Of a stretch of 54,050 bases of DNA, positions 45,297 to 54,005 are shown one piece after another. Under the pieces are notes generated by a model that saw nothing but the letters and a program-made list of their open reading frames with translations, did no database searches and was not told the DNA's origin. The stretch's first letter is position 1. Each line of letters begins with the position of its first letter. The stretch lies in contig JAFGIN010000180.1 in the NCBI GenBank assembly GCA_016929595.1, positions 1-54,050 on the forward strand, written 5' to 3'. This stretch comes from Chitinispirillaceae bacterium. Lineage in GTDB: Bacteria; Fibrobacterota; Chitinivibrionia; Chitinivibrionales; Chitinispirillaceae. Position numbers and translations under genes: made by a program.

Positions 45297-45366
45297 TATA
45301 GGATTATTTTATGACATTAAATCAGATAACGCTCACCATAGTCCTACTTTTTCCCTTGGAGTATTT

Positions 45367-45771
45367 ATGAGAATTCTGATCGTTGATGATGATGTTACAA
45401 GCGGGTTGGTAATGCAGAAAATGTTAGTCAGATATGGAGAGACAACAATAACCTCTGACGGCAGGCAGGCTCTTGATGTCTTTAAGGAACATATTAAAGG
45501 TAAAAAACCATTCGATCTCATGTTTCTTGATATCATGCTGCCTGAAATGGATGGACAGGAAGTGCTTAAAAACATTCGTGATTTTGAATTAGAAAACGCT
45601 ATTACAGGTTCCGATGGTATTAAAATTATCATGACGACAGCTCTTGATGATAATAAAAATATCATCAGCGCTTTTCGCTCTCAATGCGAAGGATATATTG
45701 TAAAACCAGTTTCACTGACAAAAATCAAAAACCAGATGAATACCCTTGGTTTTACAGAAAAAACATTATAA
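45367..45771 (+). CDS. Single-domain response regulator (CheY-like)
   Basis: A 134-residue stand-alone receiver domain from ATG 45367 (GGAG six bases upstream). An upstream in-frame start inside cheR is rejected because the receiver begins at MRILIVDDD. The acid pocket is VDDDVTSG, the phosphorylation site is the Asp of MFLDIMLPEMDG, and the late Thr and Lys of IMTTAL and YIVKPVS are in place. It is somewhat unlike classic CheY (long loop KGKKPFD, insertion NAITGSDGI), so it may be a phosphate sink or act on a different target. It lies between cheR and cheD, and a second CheY follows cheD. Confidence 0.88.
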   Translation: MRILIVDDDVTSGLVMQKMLVRYGETTITSDGRQALDVFKEHIKGKKPFDLMFLDIMLPEMDGQEVLKNIRDFELENAITGSDGIKIIMTTALDDNKNIISAFRSQCEGYIVKPVSLTKIKNQMNTLGFTEKTL

Positions 45772-45792
45772 CACGAAACAAGTAAGTGGCAC

Positions 45793-46293
45793 ATGAACAC
45801 CAGCTCAACGCATTCAATACGACATACAATCGGAATCTCAGAAATGAAATTCAGTAACAATCCGGGAGACATTCTTGTTACTCATGCACTTGGCTCATGT
45901 GTTGGAATTGTGATTTATGACCCGGTACATGTTGTCGGAGGTATGTTACATTATATGCTTCCATTGTCGACAATAGATAAGGATAAAGCCACCAGGAACC
46001 CACTTATGTTTGGTGACACTGGTATTCCGTTGCTTTTTCAGGAGATATATAAGTACGGTTCAGTTAAGTCAGATCTCAGAATCGTTATGGCTGGAGGAGC
46101 AAACATTTTCCAGAAAACCGAATATTTTGACATAGGAAACCGCAATATAACAATTGCAAGAAAACTCTTCTGGAAAAATAACGTCATGATTTCGGCTGAA
46201 AATATTGGCGGCAATATACCCAGAACTCTTTACCTGGAGATCGGCAGCGGGAAAACATGGTTTACCAGCAATGGTAAATCGTACGAACTTTAA
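45793..46293 (+). CDS. cheD: Chemoreceptor glutamine deamidase CheD
   Basis: A 166-residue CheD. It deamidates receptor glutamines and in some bacteria partners with CheC/CheX. The catalytic Cys is in ALGSCVGIVIYDP and the His in GGMLHYMLP; the glycine-rich AGGANIFQKTEYFDIGNRN loop is also conserved. With no cheB in the operon, CheD may be the only dedicated enzyme here that alters the receptor's modification sites from the opposite direction to CheR. The ribosome site before ATG is weak. Confidence 0.94.
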   Translation: MNTSSTHSIRHTIGISEMKFSNNPGDILVTHALGSCVGIVIYDPVHVVGGMLHYMLPLSTIDKDKATRNPLMFGDTGIPLLFQEIYKYGSVKSDLRIVMAGGANIFQKTEYFDIGNRNITIARKLFWKNNVMISAENIGGNIPRTLYLEIGSGKTWFTSNGKSYEL

Positions 46294-46314
46294 ATTCTTG
46301 ATGAGGTATAATCT

Positions 46315-46695
46315 ATGAGTTTTTCAATACTGATTGCAGATGATTCTGAAATTATCCGTGAAGTTCTCGAGCGAACCATTCGTATGACACAAATTTCATT
46401 CGATAAAATTCACAAGGCGGCCAACGGTTCTGAAGCCCTGACAATTTTAAACGATCAGTGGGTCGATATTGTCTTTACTGATATTCATATGCCAATCATG
46501 GGTGGAATAGAACTGATTAAAACGATGCGAAAATCGCCTGAACTGAATGACACTCCTGTTGTAGTCATATCTACCGAAGGAAGCTCTGCAAGAATCGAGG
46601 AGCTTAAATCACTCGATATCAAAGGATATCTCAGAAAACCATTTACACCAGAAAGCATCAGAGACACACTCACAGGAATACTTGGAGTAACATGA
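46315..46695 (+). CDS. cheY: Chemotaxis response regulator CheY
   Basis: A 126-residue receiver protein. The DDS acid pocket (LIADDSEIIREVLERTI), the phosphorylation Asp in VFTDIHMPIMGGIEL, the switch Thr/Ser in VVISTEGS and Lys in YLRKPFTPE are all present. Compared with the regulator at 45367 it is closer to the classic CheY pattern. ATG follows GAGGT. It is the last gene of the operon. Confidence 0.92.
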   Translation: MSFSILIADDSEIIREVLERTIRMTQISFDKIHKAANGSEALTILNDQWVDIVFTDIHMPIMGGIELIKTMRKSPELNDTPVVVISTEGSSARIEELKSLDIKGYLRKPFTPESIRDTLTGILGVT

Positions 46696-47023
46696 ACATG
46701 TAATTGTACGTTCAGTGATGTGTACCTGAACAAAAATTTGAATATCACCTGGCTCAAAGAGATCATTAATTCCGCAAACTGAACTTATATATGATAAACT
46801 GCCCACGAACCCCTCACAAATGTATGAAGTGGATTTCAGGATGATTTAAATTGAATAAAAAAATTACACCACACTCTTCCATTCCAAAGTTTATTTTTCC
46901 TTGATCAGTCTACTTGCCTTCTTAGTCCGATAATGATTTTTGACTCATCAAAAAGCAGACTGAAACATTTGCTATGTTCCTGATCCTGTATCTGTGTTAA
47001 ATTTCACTATTAACGGAGCTCTC
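46696..47023 (+). other. 328-bp gap after cheY
   Basis: A small inverted repeat GTTCAG/CTGAAC (46710-46731) follows the cheY stop but lacks a U-run. The rest is AT-rich, without a gene. I see no convincing promoter for yhbY. Confidence 0.5.
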
Positions 47024-47320
47024 ATGCCACTTTCTTCCGCACAAAAAAAGTATTTAAAAGGCCTTGGTCATTCTCTCACTTCAGTAATTCATATAGGAAA
47101 AGAGGGGATCACCGAAAAGCTCATCGCCAGTATTTCCAAAGCATTAAGTGACCATGAGCTTATCAAGGTTACTGTTCTGGAGAACTCTGAGCTCGAACGC
47201 AATGAAGCCGCTAAGAAAGTCGCGAGCGGCACAGGTGCAGAAACGGTTCAGATTCTTGGTAGAAAAATTCTGTTTTACAAACCCAATCCCGAAAAAAAAC
47301 GTATTATTCTACCCGATTGA
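47024..47320 (+). CDS. yhbY: YhbY-type RNA-binding protein (CRM domain)
   Basis: A 98-residue protein with the CRM fold found in YhbY, which associates with pre-50S ribosomes. MPLSSAQKKYLKGLGHSLTSVIHIGKEGITE is the family's typical start, with the GLxH and IGKxG(I/L)T motifs, and the C-terminal GRKILFYKPN is also conserved. Start at 47024 follows GGAG; an in-frame GTG ten codons upstream has no site. It precedes purB by 66 bp. Confidence 0.9.
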   Translation: MPLSSAQKKYLKGLGHSLTSVIHIGKEGITEKLIASISKALSDHELIKVTVLENSELERNEAAKKVASGTGAETVQILGRKILFYKPNPEKKRIILPD

Positions 47321-47386
47321 ACAGGTTTCCACAAACCTTCGTTACAATCTGATGATTAATCAATTGCCTACTCCAAGGAGATAACT

Positions 47387-48832
47387 ATGTGTTCTGAACA
47401 CTTCGAGGAATATCAGAATCCTCTGCTTGAGCGCTATGCATCGCACGAGATTTCATACATTTTTTCGCCGCAATACAAATTCAGTACCTGGCGGAAACTG
47501 TGGGTCGCACTTGCAGAATCCCAGAAAGATCTCGGCTTGCCGATCAGTGATGAACAGATCGCGGAAATGAAAACACATGTCAACGACATCGATTTTGAAA
47601 AAGCGAAAGCATTTGAGCGTCAGACCCGCCATGATGTTATGGCACATGTTTATACCTATGGAGAGTGCTGTCCAAAAGCAAAGCCGATCATTCATCTTGG
47701 AGCCACAAGTGCCTATGTCGGGGACAACACTGATCTGATTCAGATGCGTGAAGGTGCCAGGCTTTTATTGTCAAGAATCGCCGGAGTGATTAAAGTTCTG
47801 GCTGATTTTGCAAAAACCAACGCATCACGTGCAACCCTTGGCTTTACCCATTTTCAGGCCGCGCAACTCACCACTGTAGGGAAGCGCGCGACACTCTGGA
47901 TCAACGAACTTCTCATGGATTTTGAAGCACTTGAATCGTTTATAAATAATATTCCGTTCCGTGGAGTCAAAGGAACAACTGGTACCCAGGCAAGTTTTCT
48001 TTCACTTTTTGAAGGCGATCATGCAAAAGTGCGTGAACTCGACAAAAAAGTAACTGTATCAATGGGATTCCAGAAATGCGTACCGGTATGCGGCCAGACC
48101 TACTCAAGAAAAATTGATGCACAGATCGCTGCCGTCCTCTCGGGAATTGCCCAGACACTTCATAAAATTGCAAATGATATCAGATTATTACAGCACCTCA
48201 AGGAGGTCGAAGAACCGTTTGAAAAAGGACAGATCGGCTCATCAGCAATGGCATACAAACGAAACCCGATGCGTTCCGAACGCATGACCTCACTCTGCAG
48301 ATACATCATTTCACTCTGTCAGTCGCCTGCAATGACCGCCGCTGAACAGTGGTTTGAACGAACACTTGACGATTCGGCAAACAAGCGGCTTTCCATACCC
48401 GAAATGTTCCTCGCCGCTGACGCATCTCTGCTGCTCGCACTTAACATAGGTGACGGACTTGTTGTTTATCCGCAGGTGATAATGCGTCATATTCAGGAGG
48501 AACTCCCGTTTATGGCAACGGAAACCATTTTAATGGCATGCGTGAAACGCGGCGGCGACCGTCAGGAACTTCATGAGCAGATAAGAAAACACTCAATGAA
48601 TGCTGCAAAAGTAGTGAAAGAAGAGGGCAAGCCCAATGATTTACTTAAGCGAATCGCGGAAGACCCGATATTTTCTCTCACTGAAGCTGAGCTTGAAAAG
48701 ATCGTAAATGTTGATGATTTCACTGGAAGAGCTCCTCAGCAGGTTGTAGAATTTTTAGAAGAGTACGTAAACCCTGTTCTGCTCAAGATGAATTCAATCA
48801 CCGCTGCAGACCAGGTTGAACTTCATGTCTGA
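47387..48832 (+). CDS. purB: Adenylosuccinate lyase
   Basis: A 481-residue fumarase/aspartase-superfamily lyase that cleaves SAICAR and adenylosuccinate in purine synthesis. The signature is SSAMAYKRNPMRSER (about 284-298), and RHDVMAHVY and HLGATSAYVGDN are further active-site stretches. The length and the YKRNPMRSE reading are closer to the animal-type ADSL (about 484 residues) than to the shorter bacterial PurB of Bacillus or E. coli. ATG follows AAGGAG. With purL this is the second purine gene in the window, but the two are not linked. Confidence 0.94.
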   Translation: MCSEHFEEYQNPLLERYASHEISYIFSPQYKFSTWRKLWVALAESQKDLGLPISDEQIAEMKTHVNDIDFEKAKAFERQTRHDVMAHVYTYGECCPKAKPIIHLGATSAYVGDNTDLIQMREGARLLLSRIAGVIKVLADFAKTNASRATLGFTHFQAAQLTTVGKRATLWINELLMDFEALESFINNIPFRGVKGTTGTQASFLSLFEGDHAKVRELDKKVTVSMGFQKCVPVCGQTYSRKIDAQIAAVLSGIAQTLHKIANDIRLLQHLKEVEEPFEKGQIGSSAMAYKRNPMRSERMTSLCRYIISLCQSPAMTAAEQWFERTLDDSANKRLSIPEMFLAADASLLLALNIGDGLVVYPQVIMRHIQEELPFMATETILMACVKRGGDRQELHEQIRKHSMNAAKVVKEEGKPNDLLKRIAEDPIFSLTEAELEKIVNVDDFTGRAPQQVVEFLEEYVNPVLLKMNSITAADQVELHV

Positions 48833-48841
48833 AGGGGAAAT

Positions 48842-49663
48842 TTGATTTCAGATTTTCATGTACATACAACGTACTGCGGACACGCTACCGGAAGTACGTT
48901 GCAATATATAGAAAGCGCTATAGCTAAAGGCTTGAAAGAGATCGGTTTCGCCGATCATCTGGGGCGCTACTATCTCACACCTACCCAGAAACGACGCTAC
49001 TGGGACTGGGGTATGAATGAACGCAACGTTGGCCGGTACTTTGAAGAACTGTCTGGTTTAAAGTCAACGTTTGGAGATTCAATCTCCATAAAAATCGGAC
49101 TGGAAATCGATTTTATTGAGGGCGCAGATGATCTTTTAAAGCCACTTATCGAGAATTTTGATTTTGATTTTTTTCTCGGTTCAATTCACTGTCTCCCCCG
49201 TTTCGGATGGAAACATATCTCCGATTATCACACACACAACCCACAGCAGGCATTTACCGAATACTTCAGACTGCTTCGATCGTCAATTACTTCCGGTCTC
49301 TTCAGTTCCATCGCACATCCAGATTTCATCTTTCGATACATACCGGTTCCCCCTGAGCTTCATAAATACATTGTCAATGAGCTTATCATGACTGTTAAAA
49401 TGGCCAGGGAACATCATATGCCACTGGAAGTGAATGCCAACAGTTTTCTCTGGAGCAATATGAAAGAGCAGCAATTTGATCCATTCCTTATCATGCTCGA
49501 TTTAATTGCAGAAAATGATACTCTTATATCAATTGGATCGGATGCTCATGAGCCCCGCAATGTCGCGAAAGTCTACCCTGAACTGCAGGAGCTACTTTAC
49601 AGTAAAAACATTCTGTACTATACAGCTTTTTCCGATATGAAACAGATTGTAAGGAATGTCTGA
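48842..49663 (+). CDS. PHP-family phosphatase, histidinol-phosphatase type
   Basis: A 273-residue PHP-superfamily metalloenzyme. The metal motifs are DFHVHTTYCGHA (residues 3-14), the GFADHLG His (about 38), the LGSIHCLPRFGW His (about 115), IAHPDFIF (about 160) and SIGSDAHEPRNV (about 230). The overall order matches the HisK/HisJ type of histidinol-phosphatase, but PHP proteins also include phosphoesterases of other substrates. The start is TTG at 48842 after AAGGGGAA, 9 bp after purB, so the two are co-transcribed. A 30-bp exact copy of part of this gene (49428-49457) recurs at the window's end. Confidence 0.85.
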   Translation: MISDFHVHTTYCGHATGSTLQYIESAIAKGLKEIGFADHLGRYYLTPTQKRRYWDWGMNERNVGRYFEELSGLKSTFGDSISIKIGLEIDFIEGADDLLKPLIENFDFDFFLGSIHCLPRFGWKHISDYHTHNPQQAFTEYFRLLRSSITSGLFSSIAHPDFIFRYIPVPPELHKYIVNELIMTVKMAREHHMPLEVNANSFLWSNMKEQQFDPFLIMLDLIAENDTLISIGSDAHEPRNVAKVYPELQELLYSKNILYYTAFSDMKQIVRNV

Positions 49664-49944
49664 AAAAAATCTCTATGTTCCCCCTGATTTTACACTCCCC
49701 CACTTCTGTCGCAATTATCGACCGGAATGTTTCAAGCTCTTCAATGATATTCTACCGGGAGGGGACATATGACTTGAATGGAAATACTATTTTTGCAGGA
49801 ACTAATAGCGATAATGGGTTTTAACCCAAGCCGTTTTAAAAAAGGTAACATGGAATGAAGCTAAGTACCCCTTTTCATAAATAGAGTCACAGGAGAACGC
49901 TGCTCTTTTTCTCTCTATCGCGTCCAGCAACAAATAAGTAACGA

Positions 49945-51420
49945 TCAGTACCGGACACCCCTGCTGTTATTGAACAAAAAAACTTCACTTTTACCAGACA
50001 CATAAATTCCCGGTGCTGCTGTTGATTGCAGGGGCTTTACACAGAAATTGTTGCATACACGTTTTCCTGCAAGATTAAAAACTGCAACTGCTGAATTTTG
50101 TACCGGACCGGAATTCCGTTTATTTTTAATTACCGGCGTTTCGCCTGATAAATCAGCTGTAAATTGGATCGTCTGCCCTTCAACAAGCCGATCAGATTTA
50201 ATGGAGAGAATTGGTACATCCCCGCCAGAGGGAATCACACAGGTGATTGAACTGTCGGGTTGTAAATATTTCAGGGATGTTGCAGAACGAATCCCGTTGA
50301 TTGCCACATATGCATCATAATATACAGGAGCCACACCTCTGTTATAAACTGTTACCATTGAAGAATCTTTATTTGAATAAAAAGCACTGATATGAAATTT
50401 ATAGCCACATGCAATCCCGGCATCCTGTATTCTGCTCATAGGATGATATGACGGTTGATCGCTTCCAATCATATATGAGATGTGAAACTTTTCTGCTTCT
50501 TTTTCAAATGGATTACCATGTGATCCGTTGGGACCAAGCACAGTCCGCTGATCCTGATCGGTGTAGTAGTTGAATTCACCTCCTGCAGGGGAATGCCCGA
50601 ATCTGTTTCTGTCAAAAAAATTCCAGCAGCTTGTATTGTATCCTGTATGATCTTCACACATGAACGAATCATCAAAAAGTCCGAATTTCATAGACCTGAG
50701 AGTGGAGTCCGACGCAAATGGCGTCAATGAATTATCAGCGGCATCAATTGAGATACTCCAATGGGTAATTTTGAAAATAGTATCAAGATGTCTGAAAAAA
50801 CTGGTCTGAAACTCCTTTGATGGAAACGTTCTGCCCGGAATACAGGGTCCATCATAAATATGATACTCTGCCCATAAACCGAATCCAACCTGAATGAAGG
50901 CAATTCGTGGATCGCTGTCATACCGTTGTGCAAACTTCTGATAAAATTCGAGTATGAACCGTTTCAGTTCCTGAAATCTCCAATCAGGAAATGATGTCTT
51001 CTCTCCTTCACTTGTACTGTCAATTTCCTCATATCCATCGAGTTTTTTTATGTATTCTGGTATCGATGTTGGATAACCTGGATAGGTATCCCTGAAACGA
51101 AGGACAGCCTGATGTTTACGTGATGCTATTGCATCGAGCTTTTTGTCTACCACATCCCAGTTATAAACACCCTGTTCCCTGACAACCTGATCGTATAGCA
51201 TATATGAGAATTCAAGCTGTATTGCACTGGTAGTATTTTTTTCGTGATCATCCCATAGAACTATCCCTGTCATCGGTTGCACTTGAGATATACTGCTTTT
51301 AAGGGGAACGGGTTTGTATACAGATGAAGCGTTAACCGGGAAAAATGAGTAGATGACAATAATGGAAATAATTGTGACAATACATACATTGTTGTGCCGT
51401 TGATTTGATGGTATAAACAT
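49945..51420 (-). CDS. Secreted DUF4832-type glycoside hydrolase-like protein with type IX-like sorting tail
   Basis: A 491-residue exported protein. After a signal-anchor-like N-terminus (about 10-32), a TIM-barrel region (about 45-340) resembles DUF4832/glycosidase-like proteins: QLEFSYMLYDQVVREQGVYNWDVVDKKLD is followed by strands with conserved aromatic residues (GFGLWAEYH, RFGHSPAGGEF). A beta-sandwich (about 345-425) comes next. The last 65 residues (VFNLAGKRV...GIYVSGKSEVFLF) resemble the C-terminal sorting domain used by type IX secretion, with a GxRV-like turn and a GIY strand. The substrate is unknown. It is a single minus-strand gene; AAGGG precedes the ATG. Confidence 0.7.
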   Translation of the reverse strand: MFIPSNQRHNNVCIVTIISIIVIYSFFPVNASSVYKPVPLKSSISQVQPMTGIVLWDDHEKNTTSAIQLEFSYMLYDQVVREQGVYNWDVVDKKLDAIASRKHQAVLRFRDTYPGYPTSIPEYIKKLDGYEEIDSTSEGEKTSFPDWRFQELKRFILEFYQKFAQRYDSDPRIAFIQVGFGLWAEYHIYDGPCIPGRTFPSKEFQTSFFRHLDTIFKITHWSISIDAADNSLTPFASDSTLRSMKFGLFDDSFMCEDHTGYNTSCWNFFDRNRFGHSPAGGEFNYYTDQDQRTVLGPNGSHGNPFEKEAEKFHISYMIGSDQPSYHPMSRIQDAGIACGYKFHISAFYSNKDSSMVTVYNRGVAPVYYDAYVAINGIRSATSLKYLQPDSSITCVIPSGGDVPILSIKSDRLVEGQTIQFTADLSGETPVIKNKRNSGPVQNSAVAVFNLAGKRVCNNFCVKPLQSTAAPGIYVSGKSEVFLFNNSRGVRY

Positions 51421-51441
51421 TGCAGGTGCCCTTTTTACGTG

Positions 51442-51669
51442 TTATCGAATTCTTAAAAGCCTTAAACCGGACAGACCCGGAGTACTATGCTTGAGACCGG
51501 ATTTAAGATCGATTTCAAAACATATTGAATATGAATTGTTAGTATTAAAATCCGGCAGTTTCGTTTTACCAAAATTTATATCTACCAGACCTGAACCTTC
51601 AAAAGTAATTATTTCCTTGCCCGCAGCACAAAAAGAGAACTCTTCTTTAAAAAATTCCGGAAAATACAC
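51442..51669 (-). pseudogene. Possible C-terminal gene fragment upstream of the hydrolase
   Basis: An open frame of about 75 codons that ends 22 bp before the hydrolase ATG. It opens with a GTG but has no ribosome site, and the frame stays open only a few codons further upstream. The translation has strand-like, carbohydrate-module-like composition (YSICFEIDLKSGL). It could be the remnant of a longer secreted protein or a chance frame. I cannot assign it. Confidence 0.25.
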
Positions 51670-52393
51670 CAGACATGATTTTCTCCTACCTGGTTTATGT
51701 TTAAAAAGTCAGAGATAATTAGAAACCGGATTATTTCCACCGCCGCACCGGATTTCCTACCCAATGCTACCTGCGGATCCCCGCGATTATCGCAATTGCA
51801 CAACATGTGGCTCTGGTGTCTGCCCCCCTACTCCGGCTGCTTATTAGTTGCACAACCCTTTTCTTCACTCAGAACTTTCGCCTTTACCTCGTTTGGACAG
51901 AGTCGGCGTTTCGGCTATGCATCCGCCCAAACCGGGCTTTTGACGGAGCGAAGACTTACACCTCGCAAATTCAGCGGCCTTATCGGCTACTCCCCACACC
52001 TCTGTTTTTAACTTTTTATCGGTACTCTTTACACCTGGTGGCAGTGTGTTGTATGTCATATATGGACGCCCGAGGCGATTTAGTGTGGGTAAGAAAGTTT
52101 CGTGATTCGGCGCAACTGTAGTGATCCCACACATTGAAGCATTTGATGTCGTCTGATGGTGTTAACCACTGGTTGCTTTATCTTCGCACAAAACTGAACA
52201 ACAACGAGTTCGATGCATACAAAGCTCTGTTTTCTCCCCTCGCCAAACATTATTAGTGGAAAAGCCGTGAGCCTGTTTAAGTGACGACGCGCAGGCGTCA
52301 TATAATGATTCCTCAATACAGATGTTATAAAAGGCTATTAGCTGTTTGCAATAAAATTTCTTGAGTAAAATCTTTACTTATACTAAAAGCCAA
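51670..52393. other. Anomalous non-coding stretch, GC-richer than neighbours
   Basis: No convincing gene in about 720 bp. The middle (about 51720-52130) looks GC-richer than its surroundings, with several short mutually overlapping frames on both strands and no ribosome sites. It contains direct copies of TTGCACAAC (about 51795 and 51849), GTGTGGG/CCCACAC as an inverted pair (52083-52089, 52126-52132) and the first copy of the ATTATTAGTGGAAAA repeat. It looks like the remains of mobile or cassette DNA. Confidence 0.5.
52249..52277 (+). repeat. Dispersed repeat ATTATTAGTGGAAAA...AGCCTGTT, copy 1
   Basis: ATTATTAGTGGAAAA, a 6-bp spacer, then AGCCTGTT. The same pattern, with a 5-bp spacer, recurs at 53178-53205, so the pair flanks the unknown gene at 52394. 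Confidence 0.7.
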
Positions 52394-53122
52394 ATGCCAA
52401 ATAAAAATAGAACAGATGGCGATTTCAGACCATTGTTTTCTCAAGAAAACAAAGGGTTAATTGCAGGACTTGCTCTGCATTTAAATATGCCATATATTAA
52501 TAATGAAAACAAATCCGTGGATGCTTTTTCTTATACTCTTAGTGGTAAAACATTGCGAAACACTGTAGTTTTTGAAGCCACTTGCTTTTTGTCAAAACCA
52601 CATTCATCTGCAAAGCGCAAGGTGCACAACCACGTTCCTTATATACTCCATTTTTCTTTTCATCATGCTACTACCAAAAGTCTGTTTGACAATGATACTT
52701 TTGCAAGCTGGGACGATGGACAATTCGCTGTTTACCATAATGATACATTAAAAATAAGAAATATAACATTCTACTATTATGTAGACAAACTGGGTTTACC
52801 AACTTTTAACAACTTTTATGAACTGGAAAGATATGGCCTGACTGGCCATTCCCCTCATGTGAAAGGATGCAATACAGCTTATAAACTTAAAAATAAAGAG
52901 GGTACTCTTATAACAAGTGCTGACCTTATATTCTGTTCGTATCAGACCCGTACCTCTGACAGGTTGAATGTGCCAAGGCAGAATAGTACCGGTGAGCCTG
53001 CTGTAAACCCATATTTGTTGAATGGCAGGCAATGCAGCATAAACAATCAGTGGAAAACATTACTACCTTTAATCCAGAATAACCGGCTCAAACTGACTGC
53101 AAAAAGCAGATCGTGCTCATAG
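52394..53122 (+). CDS. Hypothetical protein (about 242 aa) in a cassette-like unit
   Basis: I do not recognise this protein. From ATG 52394 it begins MPNKNRTDGDFRPLFSQENKGLI; a TTG 11 codons earlier is possible, and neither has a clear ribosome site. It has no signal peptide or membrane helix, an aromatic-rich middle (RNITFYYYVDKLGLPTFNNFYELE) and a basic end. Many His, Asn and Thr residues give it an unlike-neighbour look. A 28-29-bp repeat lies on each side, so it could be a mobile cassette. Confidence 0.5.
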   Translation: MPNKNRTDGDFRPLFSQENKGLIAGLALHLNMPYINNENKSVDAFSYTLSGKTLRNTVVFEATCFLSKPHSSAKRKVHNHVPYILHFSFHHATTKSLFDNDTFASWDDGQFAVYHNDTLKIRNITFYYYVDKLGLPTFNNFYELERYGLTGHSPHVKGCNTAYKLKNKEGTLITSADLIFCSYQTRTSDRLNVPRQNSTGEPAVNPYLLNGRQCSINNQWKTLLPLIQNNRLKLTAKSRSCS

Positions 53123-53177
53123 AACTGAAAATTTCAGATAAAAGGATTCATTCATCCTCTTTTCCTGGAGGGGAAAT

Positions 53178-53205
53178 ATTATTAGTGGAAAACTATAAGC
53201 CTGTT
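53178..53205 (+). repeat. Dispersed repeat ATTATTAGTGGAAAA...AGCCTGTT, copy 2
   Basis: Second copy of the pattern at 52249-52277, in direct orientation and 929 bp away. Flanking bases before the core also share a TTTTC...AAAY pattern. Confidence 0.7.
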
Positions 53206-53312
53206 GACTAATTTATTGATATGGATCATGATAAGTGTAATTTCTTTGCAGAATATCTGGTCAGAATTGGTATACAAATTGCCTATAATTTGCTTATATG
53301 GAGGGATATGTG

Positions 53313-53340
53313 CAAATTGTCTTGAAAAGCAATTTGTTTT
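53313..53340 (+). other. Small hairpin with T-run before the membrane gene
   Basis: CAAATTG (53313-53319) and CAATTTG (53330-53336), followed by TTTT, sit about 16 bp before the 53356 start codon. An AT-rich stem like this is weak but could act in the leader. Confidence 0.35.
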
Positions 53341-53355
53341 ACTAAAGGGAATTAC

Positions 53356-53976
53356 ATGTGGAATGATTTAAAAGAACGACCATTTCTCGTTCTTGTACTC
53401 GCGATTGGTTTAGCAGTAATGATTTATGCAGCGAGTTTTGTGGTCACGGCGATATGTGTGGGAGTAGGCTTGGCAATTACTATTATTTCAGGAGGTGTAA
53501 TGGCAGCTTCAGCTTCAATTCCCTGGGCTATACCTGCAGCTTCATCAGCCATCGTAGGTATCGGTGGTGTTTACATAATAAAAATGATAACAATATTTTA
53601 CAACCAGGCTAAAGAGAAGCCATTTAGTTTTAGCACAGCAACCCTTAGTTTGATATCTGCTCTCCTTGTTGGCCTTGCTACAAAATACGAACTGCAAGAT
53701 ATGCCACTTATATCTACACTCTTCGGTGTAGGTACTGCTTTTGCTGTTGCAGTGGGGGGGGCACTTCTAAAATGCGAGGGTCTTGCAATGAAATTGATTG
53801 GTTTCTTATTTCCCCTTATACCGGCTGTTTTTTTAGTAATACCAATTTTGTCCAAAAATAATCAGACAATTTTGACTGAACTGCAGAATAAACCAGGTAT
53901 TTTAATGTTGTTTGCGATACTTTTAATAATAGCTATCTTATTGGGAATAATAGCGAATTACAAAAACAATGAGTAA
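53356..53976 (+). CDS. Hypothetical polytopic membrane protein (206 aa)
   Basis: A 206-residue integral membrane protein with about five or six helices (near 10-27, 30-48, 55-76, 93-108, 118-137, 148-166, 180-198). The second and third helices are Gly/Ala-rich (VGLAITIISGG, ASSAIVGIGGV). I recognise no family. It has an AAAGGGA site before ATG and is the second gene of the accessory segment. It may form a unit with the gene at 52394 or be a separate cassette. Confidence 0.65.
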   Translation: MWNDLKERPFLVLVLAIGLAVMIYAASFVVTAICVGVGLAITIISGGVMAASASIPWAIPAASSAIVGIGGVYIIKMITIFYNQAKEKPFSFSTATLSLISALLVGLATKYELQDMPLISTLFGVGTAFAVAVGGALLKCEGLAMKLIGFLFPLIPAVFLVIPILSKNNQTILTELQNKPGILMLFAILLIIAILLGIIANYKNNE

Positions 53977-54005
53977 GGAGAAATTTGAATGCAGTGAATC
54001 ATACA

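Noticed and set aside
45268-45366. Upstream extension of the response regulator into cheR
   Set aside because: The receiver domain starts at the internal ATG with a GGAG site; the extension is not protein-like.
51790-51860. Integron attC sites around the TTGCACAAC copies
   Set aside because: The ends only loosely fit RYYYAAC and GTTRRRY, and no L-box pairing or integrase gene could be shown.
51697-52134. Three overlapping frames of 89-104 codons on both strands
   Set aside because: They overlap one another, lack ribosome sites and show no protein-like pattern; treated as non-coding.
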